64,000 nt of DNA from Bacillota bacterium (GCA_023421245.1 JAEZTV010000034.1:62001-126000); one strand, 5' to 3'; numbered from the stretch's first letter, positions 17,467-25,911 are shown. Program-made: numbers and translations. Notes: generated by a model from the letters alone, not told the origin.

Positions 17467-17979
17467 ATGGCCCAATATTTAGAGAGTTTTCAGGAAGATG
17501 TGGAAGATTCGCTAAAAGAGAAATACCTGACCTTCATTATTGATGAACAATCCTATTGTATTGATATTCGTTACGTGCTCGAGATTATTGTTGTGCAGCC
17601 AATTACAGTGGTTCCTGAGCTTCCGTATTACATCAAAGGAATCATCAACCTCAGGGGTAAGGTCATTCCGGTGCTTGATGTTCGCCTGCGTTTTGGCAAG
17701 GAGGAGCGTCCTTATGACGATAAAACCTGCTTTGTTGTAGTAGATGTTGCCGGCAGCTCTGTTGGAATCATCGTAGACGAGGTTGAAGAGGTAATGCAGA
17801 TTGCCGATGAAAACGTTGCGCAACCGCCAAACTTCAGTAAAAATGGCTCAAGCAGGTATGTCAAGGGGATTGGAAAGATTCAAGATCAGGTTAAGCTTAT
17901 CCTTGACTGCCAGAAACTACTCAATGACGATGAAATTGAGGAAATTGTAACTATCACAGACAACGCCGTATCCCAATAG
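17467..17979 (+). CDS. cheW: Chemotaxis adaptor CheW
   Basis: A 170-residue single CheW domain: 'Y-L-T-F-I-I-D-E-Q-S-Y-C-I-D-I-R-Y-V-L-E-I-I', then 'Y-I-K-G-I-I-N-L-R-G-K-V-I-P-V-L-D-V-R' and 'V-G-I-I-V-D-E-V-E-E-V'. It links receptors to CheA. It lies 38 bases after cheA, with a ribosome site GAAAGGAAG, and is followed by an intrinsic terminator. No receiver domain is attached, so this is CheW and not CheV. Confidence 0.95.
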   Translation: MAQYLESFQEDVEDSLKEKYLTFIIDEQSYCIDIRYVLEIIVVQPITVVPELPYYIKGIINLRGKVIPVLDVRLRFGKEERPYDDKTCFVVVDVAGSSVGIIVDEVEEVMQIADENVAQPPNFSKNGSSRYVKGIGKIQDQVKLILDCQKLLNDDEIEEIVTITDNAVSQ

Positions 17980-18000
17980 AAATAGTTCAGGCTCTTGCAT

Positions 18001-18032
18001 AGCGACAGGCTGACCGCTTGTCGCTATTTTTC
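18001..18032 (+). terminator. Intrinsic terminator after cheW
   Basis: AGCGACAGGC (18001-18010) pairs with GCTTGTCGCT (18016-18025; one G-T pair), followed by ATTTTTCCC. It separates cheA-cheW from cheR. A second small dyad, CCATGCA/TGCATGG, lies at 18041-18059 just upstream of cheR. Confidence 0.8.
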
Positions 18033-18097
18033 CCATAAAACCATGCAAGTGATGCATGGAATATACGGCTTATGTCAGAAAGGCTTGGTGACCTGAA

Positions 18098-18907
18098 ATG
18101 GTTACACTCACCGATTCTGAGTTTGAACAGATTGCGAGTTACCTAAAAACAAACTACGGTATAAATCTTACTAAAAAAAGGACGCTGATTGAAAGCCGTA
18201 TGGCGTCTACGTTAAACGAAAAAGGCTTTACGAACTACACCGACTATTTTCGTGAGGTGCTGAGCGATAAAACAAAAAAAGAGATGTCGCTGCTTATTAG
18301 TAAGCTTACAACAAACCACACATATTTTCTCCGTGAGGAGGAGCATTTTCGATATTTTCAGAATGTCCTGCTCCCCGAGCTTGAAAAGAACAATCGTGAC
18401 CATGAAATCAGAATCTGGAGTGCCGGATGTTCTTCGGGGGAGGAGCCGTATACACTCGCAATGACGCTGGCGGATTATTTTGGTGCACATAAACAGCGAT
18501 GGAAAACCAAGATACTTGCAACCGACATATCGCTTAAGGTGCTCGATAAGGCCCAAAAGGCCCTGTATGCTGCCGATTCGCTTCAGAATTTGCCGGAAGC
18601 ATGGAAAACAAGATATTTTGACCGCATAGATGACGATACCTATCAGGTAAAACAGATGATTCGTGACGAGGTTGTATTCAAGCAACTCAATTTGATGGAC
18701 AACTTTGTATTCGCTAAAAAGTTTGACCTTATCCTTTGCAGGAATGTAATGATCTATTTTGATCTGCCAACCAAACAGGCGCTCGTCGAAAGGTTTTACA
18801 ACGTAACAAAGCCTGGCGGTCACCTTTTTATTGGCCACGCCGAAACCATTACGCGTGAGGCTTCAAAGTATAAGTATATTATGCCTGCAATTTACTGCAA
18901 AGCATAA
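18098..18907 (+). CDS. cheR: Chemoreceptor methyltransferase CheR
   Basis: 269 residues: an N-terminal all-helical domain (about 1-75) and a SAM-dependent methyltransferase domain with 'W-S-A-G-C-S-S-G-E-E-P-Y-T-L-A-M' (SAM site), 'A-T-D-I-S' and 'L-I-L-C-R-N-V-M-I-Y-F'. It methylates receptor glutamates and is opposed by CheB. The start is ATG 18098. A terminator upstream suggests either read-through from cheW or its own promoter. Confidence 0.95.
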   Translation: MVTLTDSEFEQIASYLKTNYGINLTKKRTLIESRMASTLNEKGFTNYTDYFREVLSDKTKKEMSLLISKLTTNHTYFLREEEHFRYFQNVLLPELEKNNRDHEIRIWSAGCSSGEEPYTLAMTLADYFGAHKQRWKTKILATDISLKVLDKAQKALYAADSLQNLPEAWKTRYFDRIDDDTYQVKQMIRDEVVFKQLNLMDNFVFAKKFDLILCRNVMIYFDLPTKQALVERFYNVTKPGGHLFIGHAETITREASKYKYIMPAIYCKA

Positions 18908-19022
18908 AAGCTTTACATATAAACATCTATGTATTTTCTCCGTTTTTTCTATATCACACACACCTATGAGGCAAACAGGCTTGTAATAGATTGCAATAAG
19001 CCGGAAGGGCACGGTTTTAGCT

Positions 19023-20054
19023 ATGAATATAAAAAAGATTAGAACGCTGGTAGTGGATGACTCAATCCTCTTCCGACAGTTTTTGGTAAAGAGCCTAAAC
19101 GACGATCCCGCAATTGAGGTTGTAGGCACAGCAGCCGATCCCGTGGAGGCGCTCAAATTGATAAAGGAGCTAAGTCCACAGGTTATCACCATGGACGTGG
19201 AGATGCCAAAGATGAATGGTATCGACTTTATTAAGAAGTTGATGCCGGAGCACCCTACACCGGTGGTGGTTGTTACGTCGCTGCCGCTCAATGCGCTTGA
19301 TGCGCTTGATGCAGGCGCCGTTGATTTTGTTAGCAAACCCAAGGTTAAATCCTCATCCGATCTGTTTAACTTCTCGCATGAGTTGGTGATCAAGGTAAAG
19401 ATTGCCTCTATGGCACGGCTTAAGCGCCCCGTTTTAGCAAGCAAGACCGAACGCGTGCTGTTAGGTTCGCTAAAAGCTGCGGACAATCTGGTTATCGCCA
19501 TCGGCGCGTCTACCGGCGGTACCGATGCTACCTTGAGGGTTATTGAGGATCTGCCGGTTACTACACCGGGCATCGTTATTGTGCAGCATATGCCTGAAAA
19601 ATTTACGAAGATGTACGCCGAGCGCCTCAACCGTATCTGTAAGATGGAGGTTAAGGAGGCGGAGGATGGCGACAGAGTAATAACAGGGCGTGTTCTAATC
19701 GCCCCGGGCGATTATCAGATGCGTCTGGTCAAGGATACACGCGGTTACTATGTGCGCTGTGAGCGCGGCGAGAAGGTGAGCGGCCACTGCCCTTCAGTGG
19801 ATGTGTTGTTCGAGTCGGTTACAAAGGCAGCAGGCAAGAACGCAGTCGGCATTATCCTTACTGGGATGGGTTCGGACGGAGCAAAGGGACTGCTTAGCAT
19901 GAAGAACGCCGGTGCCTATACTATTGGCCAAAACAAGGAAACCTGTGTGGTTTACGGTATGCCGATGGTTGCATATAACATCGGTGCGGTGAATAAGCAA
20001 GCGGCAATACAGGATATTGCATCCTTATTGTGCGCACACATCAACAAGCAGTAG
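19023..20054 (+). CDS. cheB: Receptor methylesterase / response regulator CheB
   Basis: 343 residues. The receiver domain has phospho-acceptor D58 ('T-M-D-V-E-M-P-K-M-N-G'). After a linker comes the methylesterase domain with catalytic triad S163 ('G-A-S-T-G-G-T'), H189 ('V-Q-H-M-P') and D285 ('G-M-G-S-D-G-A'). CheA activates it by phosphorylation. The start is ATG 19023. An intrinsic terminator at 20081-20110 closes the chemotaxis block. Confidence 0.96.
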   Translation: MNIKKIRTLVVDDSILFRQFLVKSLNDDPAIEVVGTAADPVEALKLIKELSPQVITMDVEMPKMNGIDFIKKLMPEHPTPVVVVTSLPLNALDALDAGAVDFVSKPKVKSSSDLFNFSHELVIKVKIASMARLKRPVLASKTERVLLGSLKAADNLVIAIGASTGGTDATLRVIEDLPVTTPGIVIVQHMPEKFTKMYAERLNRICKMEVKEAEDGDRVITGRVLIAPGDYQMRLVKDTRGYYVRCERGEKVSGHCPSVDVLFESVTKAAGKNAVGIILTGMGSDGAKGLLSMKNAGAYTIGQNKETCVVYGMPMVAYNIGAVNKQAAIQDIASLLCAHINKQ

Positions 20055-20080
20055 CTTTGCAGGCATCTAAGAAACGATAG

Positions 20081-20110
20081 ATATCCCCGGCTTTTGCCGG
20101 GGGTATTTGT
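20081..20110 (+). terminator. Intrinsic terminator after cheB
   Basis: ATATCCCCGGC (20081-20091) pairs with GCCGGGGGTAT (20096-20106, one G-T pair) around a TTTT loop, followed by TTGTTC. The stem is GC-rich and the T-tract short. It marks the end of the motility region. Confidence 0.75.
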
Positions 20111-20149
20111 TCATGCCTGAAGTGTTCAAGTTGGAGGAACAAAAAGTTA

Positions 20150-20869
20150 ATGGCAAAAATTTTTAAATCAAGGATTGGCAATACCGTTAGCAACAGCTAT
20201 AAACTGTGTGCTGTTCGCATCGGGCTGTATATCCTTTCAGCCCTTTTGGGCGTATCACTGATCTTTTTTACCTATGCAATCAGCCTTATCCTACTGTTGC
20301 CTCTTCTGCTCATTCAAAAGGAGCGGAGAAAGATGCTGCTATTACGGCATGGCATAGAGGGGGAGATTGCAACTACCGCAGCACTCAAGTGCCTGCCGGG
20401 AAGATTTTTTGTATGTCCCGATGTAACGATACAAAACGGGAAGCACAAAGCACAGATGGATCATGTTGTGGTCGGCCCCAATGGGATATTTGTAGTAGAA
20501 ACCAAGAACCATAAGGGTGTTATTCGCGGCGACGACAGCGACGTTGCTATCCTGCAAAAGAACAAGGCCGCTTCGGGGGCAAAGTATGCCCGCAGGTTTT
20601 ACAGTCCGATAAAGCAGGTGCAAACCCATGCGCGCGTTATCACTCGCCTGCTAAAGCGGAATGGCTATTCTGCTGCAGCACAGGGGATCGTCTATTTTTC
20701 TCATCCCAAAGCAAAGGTCCGCGTGCATAGTGATGAGGTTCCAATCTTTTCTGCGCGCAGGCGGGGTAAACGAAAGCTGCTTAGATATATAAAGCGTACC
20801 AAGCTAAACCGGCGATTGACTGCGCACGAATGCAAAATAATCGCTCAGTTAATTGCAAATCATAGGTAG
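20150..20869 (+). CDS. NERD-domain membrane protein
   Basis: 239 residues. One or two hydrophobic segments (about 22-57) anchor the N terminus. A nuclease-related (NERD) domain follows, with 'G-I-E-G-E-I-A-T' near residue 66 and the core 'Q-M-D-H-V-V-V-G-P-N-G-I-F-V-V-E-T-K-N', which supplies the D-x(n)-E-x-K constellation of PD-(D/E)XK-like folds. The C terminus is strongly basic. The NERD family is presumed to act on nucleic acid, but function is unproved. It stands alone between the che terminator and the NAD-salvage pair. Confidence 0.75.
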   Translation: MAKIFKSRIGNTVSNSYKLCAVRIGLYILSALLGVSLIFFTYAISLILLLPLLLIQKERRKMLLLRHGIEGEIATTAALKCLPGRFFVCPDVTIQNGKHKAQMDHVVVGPNGIFVVETKNHKGVIRGDDSDVAILQKNKAASGAKYARRFYSPIKQVQTHARVITRLLKRNGYSAAAQGIVYFSHPKAKVRVHSDEVPIFSARRRGKRKLLRYIKRTKLNRRLTAHECKIIAQLIANHR

Positions 20870-20881
20870 TGTTGTTATAAT
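20852..20881 (+). promoter_or_regulatory. Sigma-A-like promoter for the nicotinamidase-pncB pair
   Basis: TTGCAA (20852-20857) and TATAAT (20876-20881) are separated by 18 bases. The -35 box lies inside the last codons of the NERD gene and the -10 box just after its stop, 32 bases before the nicotinamidase start. Confidence 0.55.
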
Positions 20882-20913
20882 TACTATCATCGACTGTTTT
20901 ATGAGGTGCCAAA

Positions 20914-21552
20914 ATGACCGATAATAGTTTTGCTGCATTTTCTGTGCTGCAGGCCAAAATGGATTGTCTGCCGTCCCTTCGCCTGCAATCAATACCCGCT
21001 GCCGACACCTTGGCAATCAGCGTTGATCTCAACAATGGATTTGCAAAGCATGGCGCACTGTATTCCGAACGGGTTGCGGCACTCATTCCGGGAACAGTCC
21101 GCTTTGCACAACAGTGCAAAAGCCTTGCCATTCGCCTTATTGCAGTCAGCGACCATCACAGCCCGGATTCTCCGGAGTTTTCGGGATTTCCTCCCCATTG
21201 TTTGCAGGGCACGGATGAGCCGTTGATTGTAGAAGAGCTTCGCGGATTTATTGATCAAACGATTGCAAAGAGTTCTACCAATGGCTTTTACCGACTGATG
21301 GAGCATGGCTTGATTGAGCCGTTTCATAATTTTATTATTACAGGCTGTTGTACCGATATCTGCGTCTTTACACTTGCAACCGCCATAAAAACATGGTTTA
21401 ACGAACAGAACCGCAATTGCAGGGTTATTGTGCCTGTCTCGCTGGTGGACACCTACGATGCGCCCGCGCACAGCGCATCGTTGCTTAACCCCGTGTTCTT
21501 TGGCAGCATGCTTGATGGCGGCATAGAGGTAGTAGCCGACATACTATTTTAA
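20914..21552 (+). CDS. Isochorismatase-family cysteine hydrolase, probable nicotinamidase
   Basis: 212 residues. The putative triad is D38 ('I-S-V-D-L-N-N-G-F'), K119 and C150 ('G-C-C-T-D-I-C-V'). The 'D-H-H-S-P-D' and 'F-P-P-H-C-L-Q-G-T' segments match the metal-binding part of nicotinamidases. It would convert nicotinamide to nicotinate. The next gene, pncB, starts 18 bases downstream and uses nicotinate, which strongly supports this specificity over other isochorismatase-family activities. It has its own promoter inside the preceding gene. Confidence 0.82.
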   Translation: MTDNSFAAFSVLQAKMDCLPSLRLQSIPAADTLAISVDLNNGFAKHGALYSERVAALIPGTVRFAQQCKSLAIRLIAVSDHHSPDSPEFSGFPPHCLQGTDEPLIVEELRGFIDQTIAKSSTNGFYRLMEHGLIEPFHNFIITGCCTDICVFTLATAIKTWFNEQNRNCRVIVPVSLVDTYDAPAHSASLLNPVFFGSMLDGGIEVVADILF

Positions 21553-21569
21553 CAAGGGATGAATTTGAA

Positions 21570-23033
21570 ATGAGTACAAATTGGGCGCAGCAGCGCAATC
21601 TGACCATGCTTGCTGATTTTTATGAGCTAACGATGGCCAATGGATACCTGAGAAATGGGCTGAAGGATAAGATTGCGGTTTTTGATATGTTCTTTCGTGA
21701 GGTTCCCAACAAGGCGGGCTTTGCCATCTTTGCGGGACTGGAACAGGTAATTGACTTTATCACAAACCTTAAGTTTACCGAAGAGGATATCGCATATCTC
21801 AGGGGGAAGAATCTGTTTTGCGAAGAGTTTTTGCGTTATCTTGCTGAATTTGAGTTTACCTGTGATGTGTGGTCGATGGAGGAGGGAACACCCATCTTTC
21901 CAAATGAGCCAATTTTAACGGTTCACGGGCCGGTGATTCAGGCACAACTATTAGAAACGATGATTCTTCTCACCATCAACTTCCAATCGCTTATTGCGAC
22001 CAAGGCCAACCGCATTGTGCGTGCTGCGCAGGGCAGGCGTGTGCTGGAATTCGGTTCCCGCCGTGCACAAAGCAGTGACGCTGCCATTCTGGGCGCGCGT
22101 GCCGCATATATCGGCGGTTGCCATGGTACCTCTTGTGCCATTGCTGATCGGGTTTTCTCGATCCCTGCATCGGGTACCATGGCGCACAGTTGGGTGCAGA
22201 TGTTTGACAGTGAGTATGAGGCGTTTGCAAAATATGCTGAGATTTATCCCGATACCTGTGTGCTGTTGGTTGATACCTACAGTGTGCTAAAATCGGGTAT
22301 TCCCAATGCTATTCGCGTGTTTGATGAGATTATCAAGCCAAAGGGGTACCGGCCGCTGGGTGTCCGTATCGACAGCGGTGATATTGCATATATCTCAAAG
22401 CGTGCGCGTAAAATGCTGGATGAAGCCGGATATTCTGACGTTGAAATTGTAGCGTCGAATTCTTTGGACGAGTACATTATCCGTGACCTTTTCTTGCAGG
22501 GTGCGCGTGTGGATAGCTTTGGCGTTGGCGAAAATCTGATTACCTCAAAAAGTGCTCCGGTGTTTGGCGGAGTATTCAAGCTTGTGGCAGTGCAAAACGA
22601 TGACGGATCCTATGTGCCGAAGATCAAGATCAGCGAGAGCATAGAGAAGGTTACCACACCGCATTTTAAAGAAGTGTATCGCTTGTTTTCGAAAGAAACC
22701 GGCATGGCGGTTGCCGACTATATTACAATAAAGGGTGAGGAACTGCGCGTTGATAACGGGCTTACCATCTTCGACCCGGTTGAGATATGGAAGAAGAAGT
22801 TCTTATCCAATATCGTTGCAAAGCCGATGCTAAAACAGATATTTTTGGGCGGAAAGCTTGTGTATCAACCCCCGGAACTCTCTAAAACGCGTGATTATTG
22901 CCTTGAGCAGATTGAGCTGTTATGGGACGAGGTCAAGCGCTTTGAGAATCCCCATCGCTATTACGTTGACCTTTCTTTCCGCTTATGGGATGTAAAAAAT
23001 ACCATGCTCTCGAGCTATATGTCGAAATACTGA
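21570..23033 (+). CDS. pncB: Nicotinate phosphoribosyltransferase
   Basis: 487 residues, the usual length for the long bacterial form. Visible hallmarks are 'F-Y-E-L-T-M-A-N-G-Y' at the N terminus, 'E-F-G-S-R-R-A-Q', 'G-G-C-H-G-T-S-C-A' and 'G-V-R-I-D-S-G-D' near the phosphoribosyl site. It makes nicotinate mononucleotide for NAD salvage. It is followed by a strong terminator, so the nicotinamidase and pncB form a two-gene operon. Confidence 0.94.
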   Translation: MSTNWAQQRNLTMLADFYELTMANGYLRNGLKDKIAVFDMFFREVPNKAGFAIFAGLEQVIDFITNLKFTEEDIAYLRGKNLFCEEFLRYLAEFEFTCDVWSMEEGTPIFPNEPILTVHGPVIQAQLLETMILLTINFQSLIATKANRIVRAAQGRRVLEFGSRRAQSSDAAILGARAAYIGGCHGTSCAIADRVFSIPASGTMAHSWVQMFDSEYEAFAKYAEIYPDTCVLLVDTYSVLKSGIPNAIRVFDEIIKPKGYRPLGVRIDSGDIAYISKRARKMLDEAGYSDVEIVASNSLDEYIIRDLFLQGARVDSFGVGENLITSKSAPVFGGVFKLVAVQNDDGSYVPKIKISESIEKVTTPHFKEVYRLFSKETGMAVADYITIKGEELRVDNGLTIFDPVEIWKKKFLSNIVAKPMLKQIFLGGKLVYQPPELSKTRDYCLEQIELLWDEVKRFENPHRYYVDLSFRLWDVKNTMLSSYMSKY

Positions 23034-23065
23034 TAACTTGCCTCAATAACCAAATATTAAGCCGA

Positions 23066-23108
23066 AGAGCTTGGAACCTGTGCTTAACAGATTCCAAGCT
23101 CTTTTTTT
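23066..23108 (+). terminator. Intrinsic terminator after pncB
   Basis: AGAGCTTGGAA (23066-23076) pairs perfectly with TTCCAAGCTCT (23092-23102), followed by a run of seven T (23102-23108). Confidence 0.92.
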
Positions 23109-23203
23109 GGATTACTGCCCGTTATATGTATGTTTTTGCAATCAACAAGAACTAGAAAGCAAACCAAATGCGCATTGTAGCTTTAAATATTATAACAAAT
23201 TAC

Positions 23204-23241
23204 GTAAATATATTTACAATAGGAAAGTAATACAGTATAAT
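23204..23241 (+). promoter_or_regulatory. Promoter of the Lrp-like gene with an overlapping palindrome
   Basis: TTTACA (23213-23218) and TATAAT (23236-23241) are 17 bases apart, a good sigma-A promoter. A perfect 14-base palindrome, GTAAATATATTTAC (23204-23217), overlaps the -35 box. Lrp/AsnC regulators commonly bind AT-rich dyads and repress themselves, so this is a candidate operator. Confidence 0.7.
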
Positions 23242-23274
23242 ATCTTTATCAAATAAATCAAAGGGGAGATTCTT

Positions 23275-23715
23275 CTGGACGCCATAGATCGATCTATTCT
23301 CGATCTTCTCAAGCAAAACGCCAAAAACACCGCTTCACAGATTAGTAAAAAGGTTGGGCTTTCCATTCCAGCGGTCGCGGAGCGTATTCGCAAGCTTGAT
23401 GATGCAAAGGTAATCAACCGGTATACAGTGCAGCTCAATCACAAAAAGATGGGTTATAATATCCTGGCGTTTGTATTTGTAAACATAGAAACATCAGCGA
23501 ATATCAAGGGATTTCGGGAGCAGGTTATAGGCCTCGACCAGGTGCTTGAATGTCATCATATGGCAGGTGAATATGATTATCTTCTTAAAGTTGTGACAAC
23601 CGATACCGCAGAACTTGAGGATTTTTTGAGCAACGGACTCAAATCAATTAAAGGCATAAAAAAGAGCAATACATTGATTGTACTCTCCACATTAAAGGAA
23701 GAGCTTAACCGGTGA
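23275..23715 (+). CDS. Lrp/AsnC-family transcriptional regulator with an apparent CTG start
   Basis: 146 residues: an N-terminal helix-turn-helix (about 1-60; 'I-D-R-S-I-L-D-L-L-K', 'S-I-P-A-V-A-E-R-I-R-K-L') and a C-terminal RAM ligand-binding domain ('E-C-H-H-M-A-G-E-Y-D-Y-L-L-K-V'). Between the in-frame TAA at 23254-23256 and the helix-turn-helix there is no ATG, GTG or TTG. CTG 23275 lies six bases after GGGGAG and exactly where Lrp proteins have their initiator Met (M-D-x-x-D). The first conventional start, GTG 23428, would remove the DNA-binding domain. The following LysE-type exporter is its likely target. Confidence 0.85.
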   Translation: MDAIDRSILDLLKQNAKNTASQISKKVGLSIPAVAERIRKLDDAKVINRYTVQLNHKKMGYNILAFVFVNIETSANIKGFREQVIGLDQVLECHHMAGEYDYLLKVVTTDTAELEDFLSNGLKSIKGIKKSNTLIVLSTLKEELNR

Positions 23716-23738
23716 GAAGCCCGGGAGGGGAGAGACTC

Positions 23739-24356
23739 ATGATTATTAAAGGCTTTCGCTTCGGTATGCTGCTGCAATTAGCGGTGGGGCCGGTATGTAT
23801 GTATCTGTTCAATACAGCGCTCAATAAGGGATTATGCTCAGCGCTTACCGGCGTTGCGGCAGTGGTATTGGTCGATTTCTTATACATATTGGCTGCTGTG
23901 GCTGGAATCGATACTTTGTTAAACAGAAGCAGCAAGCTAAAACATGTTTTCCGGCTGCTGGGTGGTGTGGTAGTTGTCGTATTCGGCCTTGATAACATCC
24001 TTGGTGCGTTTGGGTTATCGTTTCTTTCCGTTTTTAAAGTTAGTATTCCGGAACAGACCCATCATACGTTTTTGTACGTCCTGCTGCTTACACTATCCAA
24101 TCCACTAACCATTTTGTTTTGGGCGGGTGTTTTTTCAGCAAGGCTTGCAGAGAAGCAAATGATAAAAAAAGATGTTTATCTGTTTGGGTTGGGGGCAGTT
24201 TGTTCAACGGCAGTCTTTCTTTCGTTGATTTCACTGCTTGGTAGCGCAGTTAATCTGTTTATGACAGATATTTTCTCAAGGATTCTTAATATTGCGGTAG
24301 GTATTGTTTTGGTTGTGTTTGGAATTTGTACGGTGCTAAAAAAAGCGGAAGAATAA
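23739..24356 (+). CDS. LysE/RhtB-family exporter
   Basis: 205 residues with about six membrane segments. The N terminus 'R-F-G-M-L-L-Q-L-A-V-G-P-V-C' matches the LysE family opening, and 'L-S-N-P-L-T-I-L-F-W' matches its conserved Asn-Pro motif in the fourth segment. The family exports amino acids or related small molecules; the substrate cannot be named. ATG 23739 is chosen because GGAGGGG lies about eight bases upstream. It follows the Lrp-like regulator closely, a common regulator-exporter arrangement. Confidence 0.82.
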   Translation: MIIKGFRFGMLLQLAVGPVCMYLFNTALNKGLCSALTGVAAVVLVDFLYILAAVAGIDTLLNRSSKLKHVFRLLGGVVVVVFGLDNILGAFGLSFLSVFKVSIPEQTHHTFLYVLLLTLSNPLTILFWAGVFSARLAEKQMIKKDVYLFGLGAVCSTAVFLSLISLLGSAVNLFMTDIFSRILNIAVGIVLVVFGICTVLKKAEE

Positions 24357-24580
24357 ATTTATAGTGGTCTTGTATACTTTTATGTTTCTATATCGTTATA
24401 TTAGCAAATGCCTGCATGAAATATCGTACAATTTTACACTATATCGGTGATGCCCAATAACTAGACAGATTGAGAACCATACATAAGTAAGGCGGCTGGG
24501 CAAAATTAAGATTTACAATGACAGTGTTTTCTGGTTTAATTAGTAATGATTCAATTTTTTGTAATGGAGTATATGTACGC
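24357..24580. other. AT-rich intergenic region before the HD-domain gene
   Basis: This 224-base gap contains no supported gene. I see one possible long-range dyad (GCCCA near 24451 with TGGGC near 24497) but no recognised riboswitch or terminator. A longer in-frame start for the downstream gene (ATG 24518) lacks a ribosome site. Confidence 0.4.
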
Positions 24581-25093
24581 ATGAAAAAACAAACTAAGGC
24601 CTTGCGATCAAACCTTGAAACCGACCAAGAGTTTGATTTTTGCATTGCGGATATTATAGACCACGAAGCGGTACAGCAGATGAAGACCTATATGCAGCAC
24701 GGAAGCATCAGTTGCTTAAGGCACTGCCTGTTTGTTTCATACATCAGCTTTCGGTTGTGCAAAATGTTAAAACTTGATTATCGTTCCGCAGCAAGAGGTG
24801 CGCTACTGCATGACCTCTTTTTATATGACTGGCATGTGACCCGCCCGCCTGAGGGTCTGCACGCATTTGTGCATCCTACAATTGCCCTGCGTAATGCGAC
24901 GATGAATTTTTCTTTAAGTGATATGGAAAAAGACATTATCTACAACCATATGTGGCCGGTTACCTTTCGTTTGCCACGATATCGTGAATCGTTTATTGTG
25001 TTGATTGCGGATAAGTACTGTGCCGTCATGGAAAGTGCAGAGGTGGGATACAGCCGCCTGCTCCGTCGCTTGAAGCTGAGATATGCCTGTTAA
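24581..25093 (+). CDS. HD-domain protein (putative phosphohydrolase)
   Basis: About 170 residues. Metal-ligand motifs of HD hydrolases are visible: 'L-R-H-C-L-F-V-S' (first His), 'G-A-L-L-H-D-L-F-L-Y-D' (the H-D pair) and a late Asp in 'L-I-A-D-K-Y-C-A'. HD proteins hydrolyse phosphate esters such as nucleotides. The substrate is not predictable. ATG 24581 gives a protein beginning M-K-K-Q-T-K; the possible extension from 24518 has no ribosome site and no domain content. Confidence 0.7.
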   Translation: MKKQTKALRSNLETDQEFDFCIADIIDHEAVQQMKTYMQHGSISCLRHCLFVSYISFRLCKMLKLDYRSAARGALLHDLFLYDWHVTRPPEGLHAFVHPTIALRNATMNFSLSDMEKDIIYNHMWPVTFRLPRYRESFIVLIADKYCAVMESAEVGYSRLLRRLKLRYAC

Positions 25094-25129
25094 TAAGCGC
25101 GATAACTATCTATAATCAAACCGGATGAG

Positions 25130-25903
25130 GTGATAGCGATACTGATTATTACAAAATGGTTTTTACTGCTAATATTTTACAGCTTTGTTGGATGGTTTTA
25201 TGAATCAATTGTATGCTCAGTCGAGGAGAGGCGGCTAATAAATCGAGGGTTTCTCAATGGGCCGATTTGTCCGGTGTATGGATTTGGCGCGCTTCTGGTT
25301 ATCGCGCTGTTATACAACCGTACCGATAATCTAATTTTACTGTTTTTCGGTTGCATGGTATTGACTACTGCGCTTGAATATCTTACAGCAATTCTGCTTG
25401 AAAAGCTGTTCCACGCACGTTGGTGGGATTACACGAACTATCCATTTAATTTTCGGGGCCGCATCTGCCTTTTGGGCGCGGTGGTGTTCGGGCTGATGTC
25501 CACGCTTATGCTGCGCTATCTGCATCCATACACGCTTGCATTTCTGAGCAGGTGGGAAGACTGGGTGCTTTATACTGTGGCGGGGGTATTGTTAGCAGCC
25601 ATTGCATGTGATCTTTTTATTACAGTGCGCTACCTGCTTCGACTAAATGGCAGACTGCAAACCATACAAGCTGAGGTAAACAACTTTCTTGATACCTACA
25701 CTAAGCGTGCAGAAGAATTTAGAAACTCACTGTTTGAACGGTTTATGGAAAGTGAGTTTTACACGGAGCCGGTCAAGAAGCTGCTTAACTTAAAAAAGAA
25801 ACAGGATGTTCGTCTTGCAAGAGCATTCCCAAAGCTGCGGCCTCTTTATAGCAACGAGGCATGGCAATGGCTTAAAAAGAATCTGCTCAAAAAGGATAAA
25901 TGA
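25130..25903 (+). CDS. CmpB-like integral membrane protein (putative ABC transporter permease family)
   Basis: About 257 residues with five hydrophobic segments in the first 185 residues ('F-Y-S-F-V-G-W-F-Y-E', 'G-F-L-N-G-P-I-C-P-V-Y-G-F-G') and a charged, helical cytoplasmic tail. This is the pattern of the putative permease family PF06541 of Firmicutes, whose function is not established. The start is doubtful: GTG 25130 lies within GAGGTGAT (25127-25134), which looks like the ribosome site for ATA 25139 or CTG 25142. It may belong with the HD gene 36 bases upstream. Confidence 0.7.
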   Translation: MIAILIITKWFLLLIFYSFVGWFYESIVCSVEERRLINRGFLNGPICPVYGFGALLVIALLYNRTDNLILLFFGCMVLTTALEYLTAILLEKLFHARWWDYTNYPFNFRGRICLLGAVVFGLMSTLMLRYLHPYTLAFLSRWEDWVLYTVAGVLLAAIACDLFITVRYLLRLNGRLQTIQAEVNNFLDTYTKRAEEFRNSLFERFMESEFYTEPVKKLLNLKKKQDVRLARAFPKLRPLYSNEAWQWLKKNLLKKDK

Positions 25904-25911
25904 CAAAACAC

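Noticed and set aside
18908..19022. c-di-GMP (GEMM) riboswitch before cheB, suggested by GAGGCAAACAGGC
   Set aside because: Only a fragment resembles the aptamer; the conserved second half and terminal stem cannot be found.
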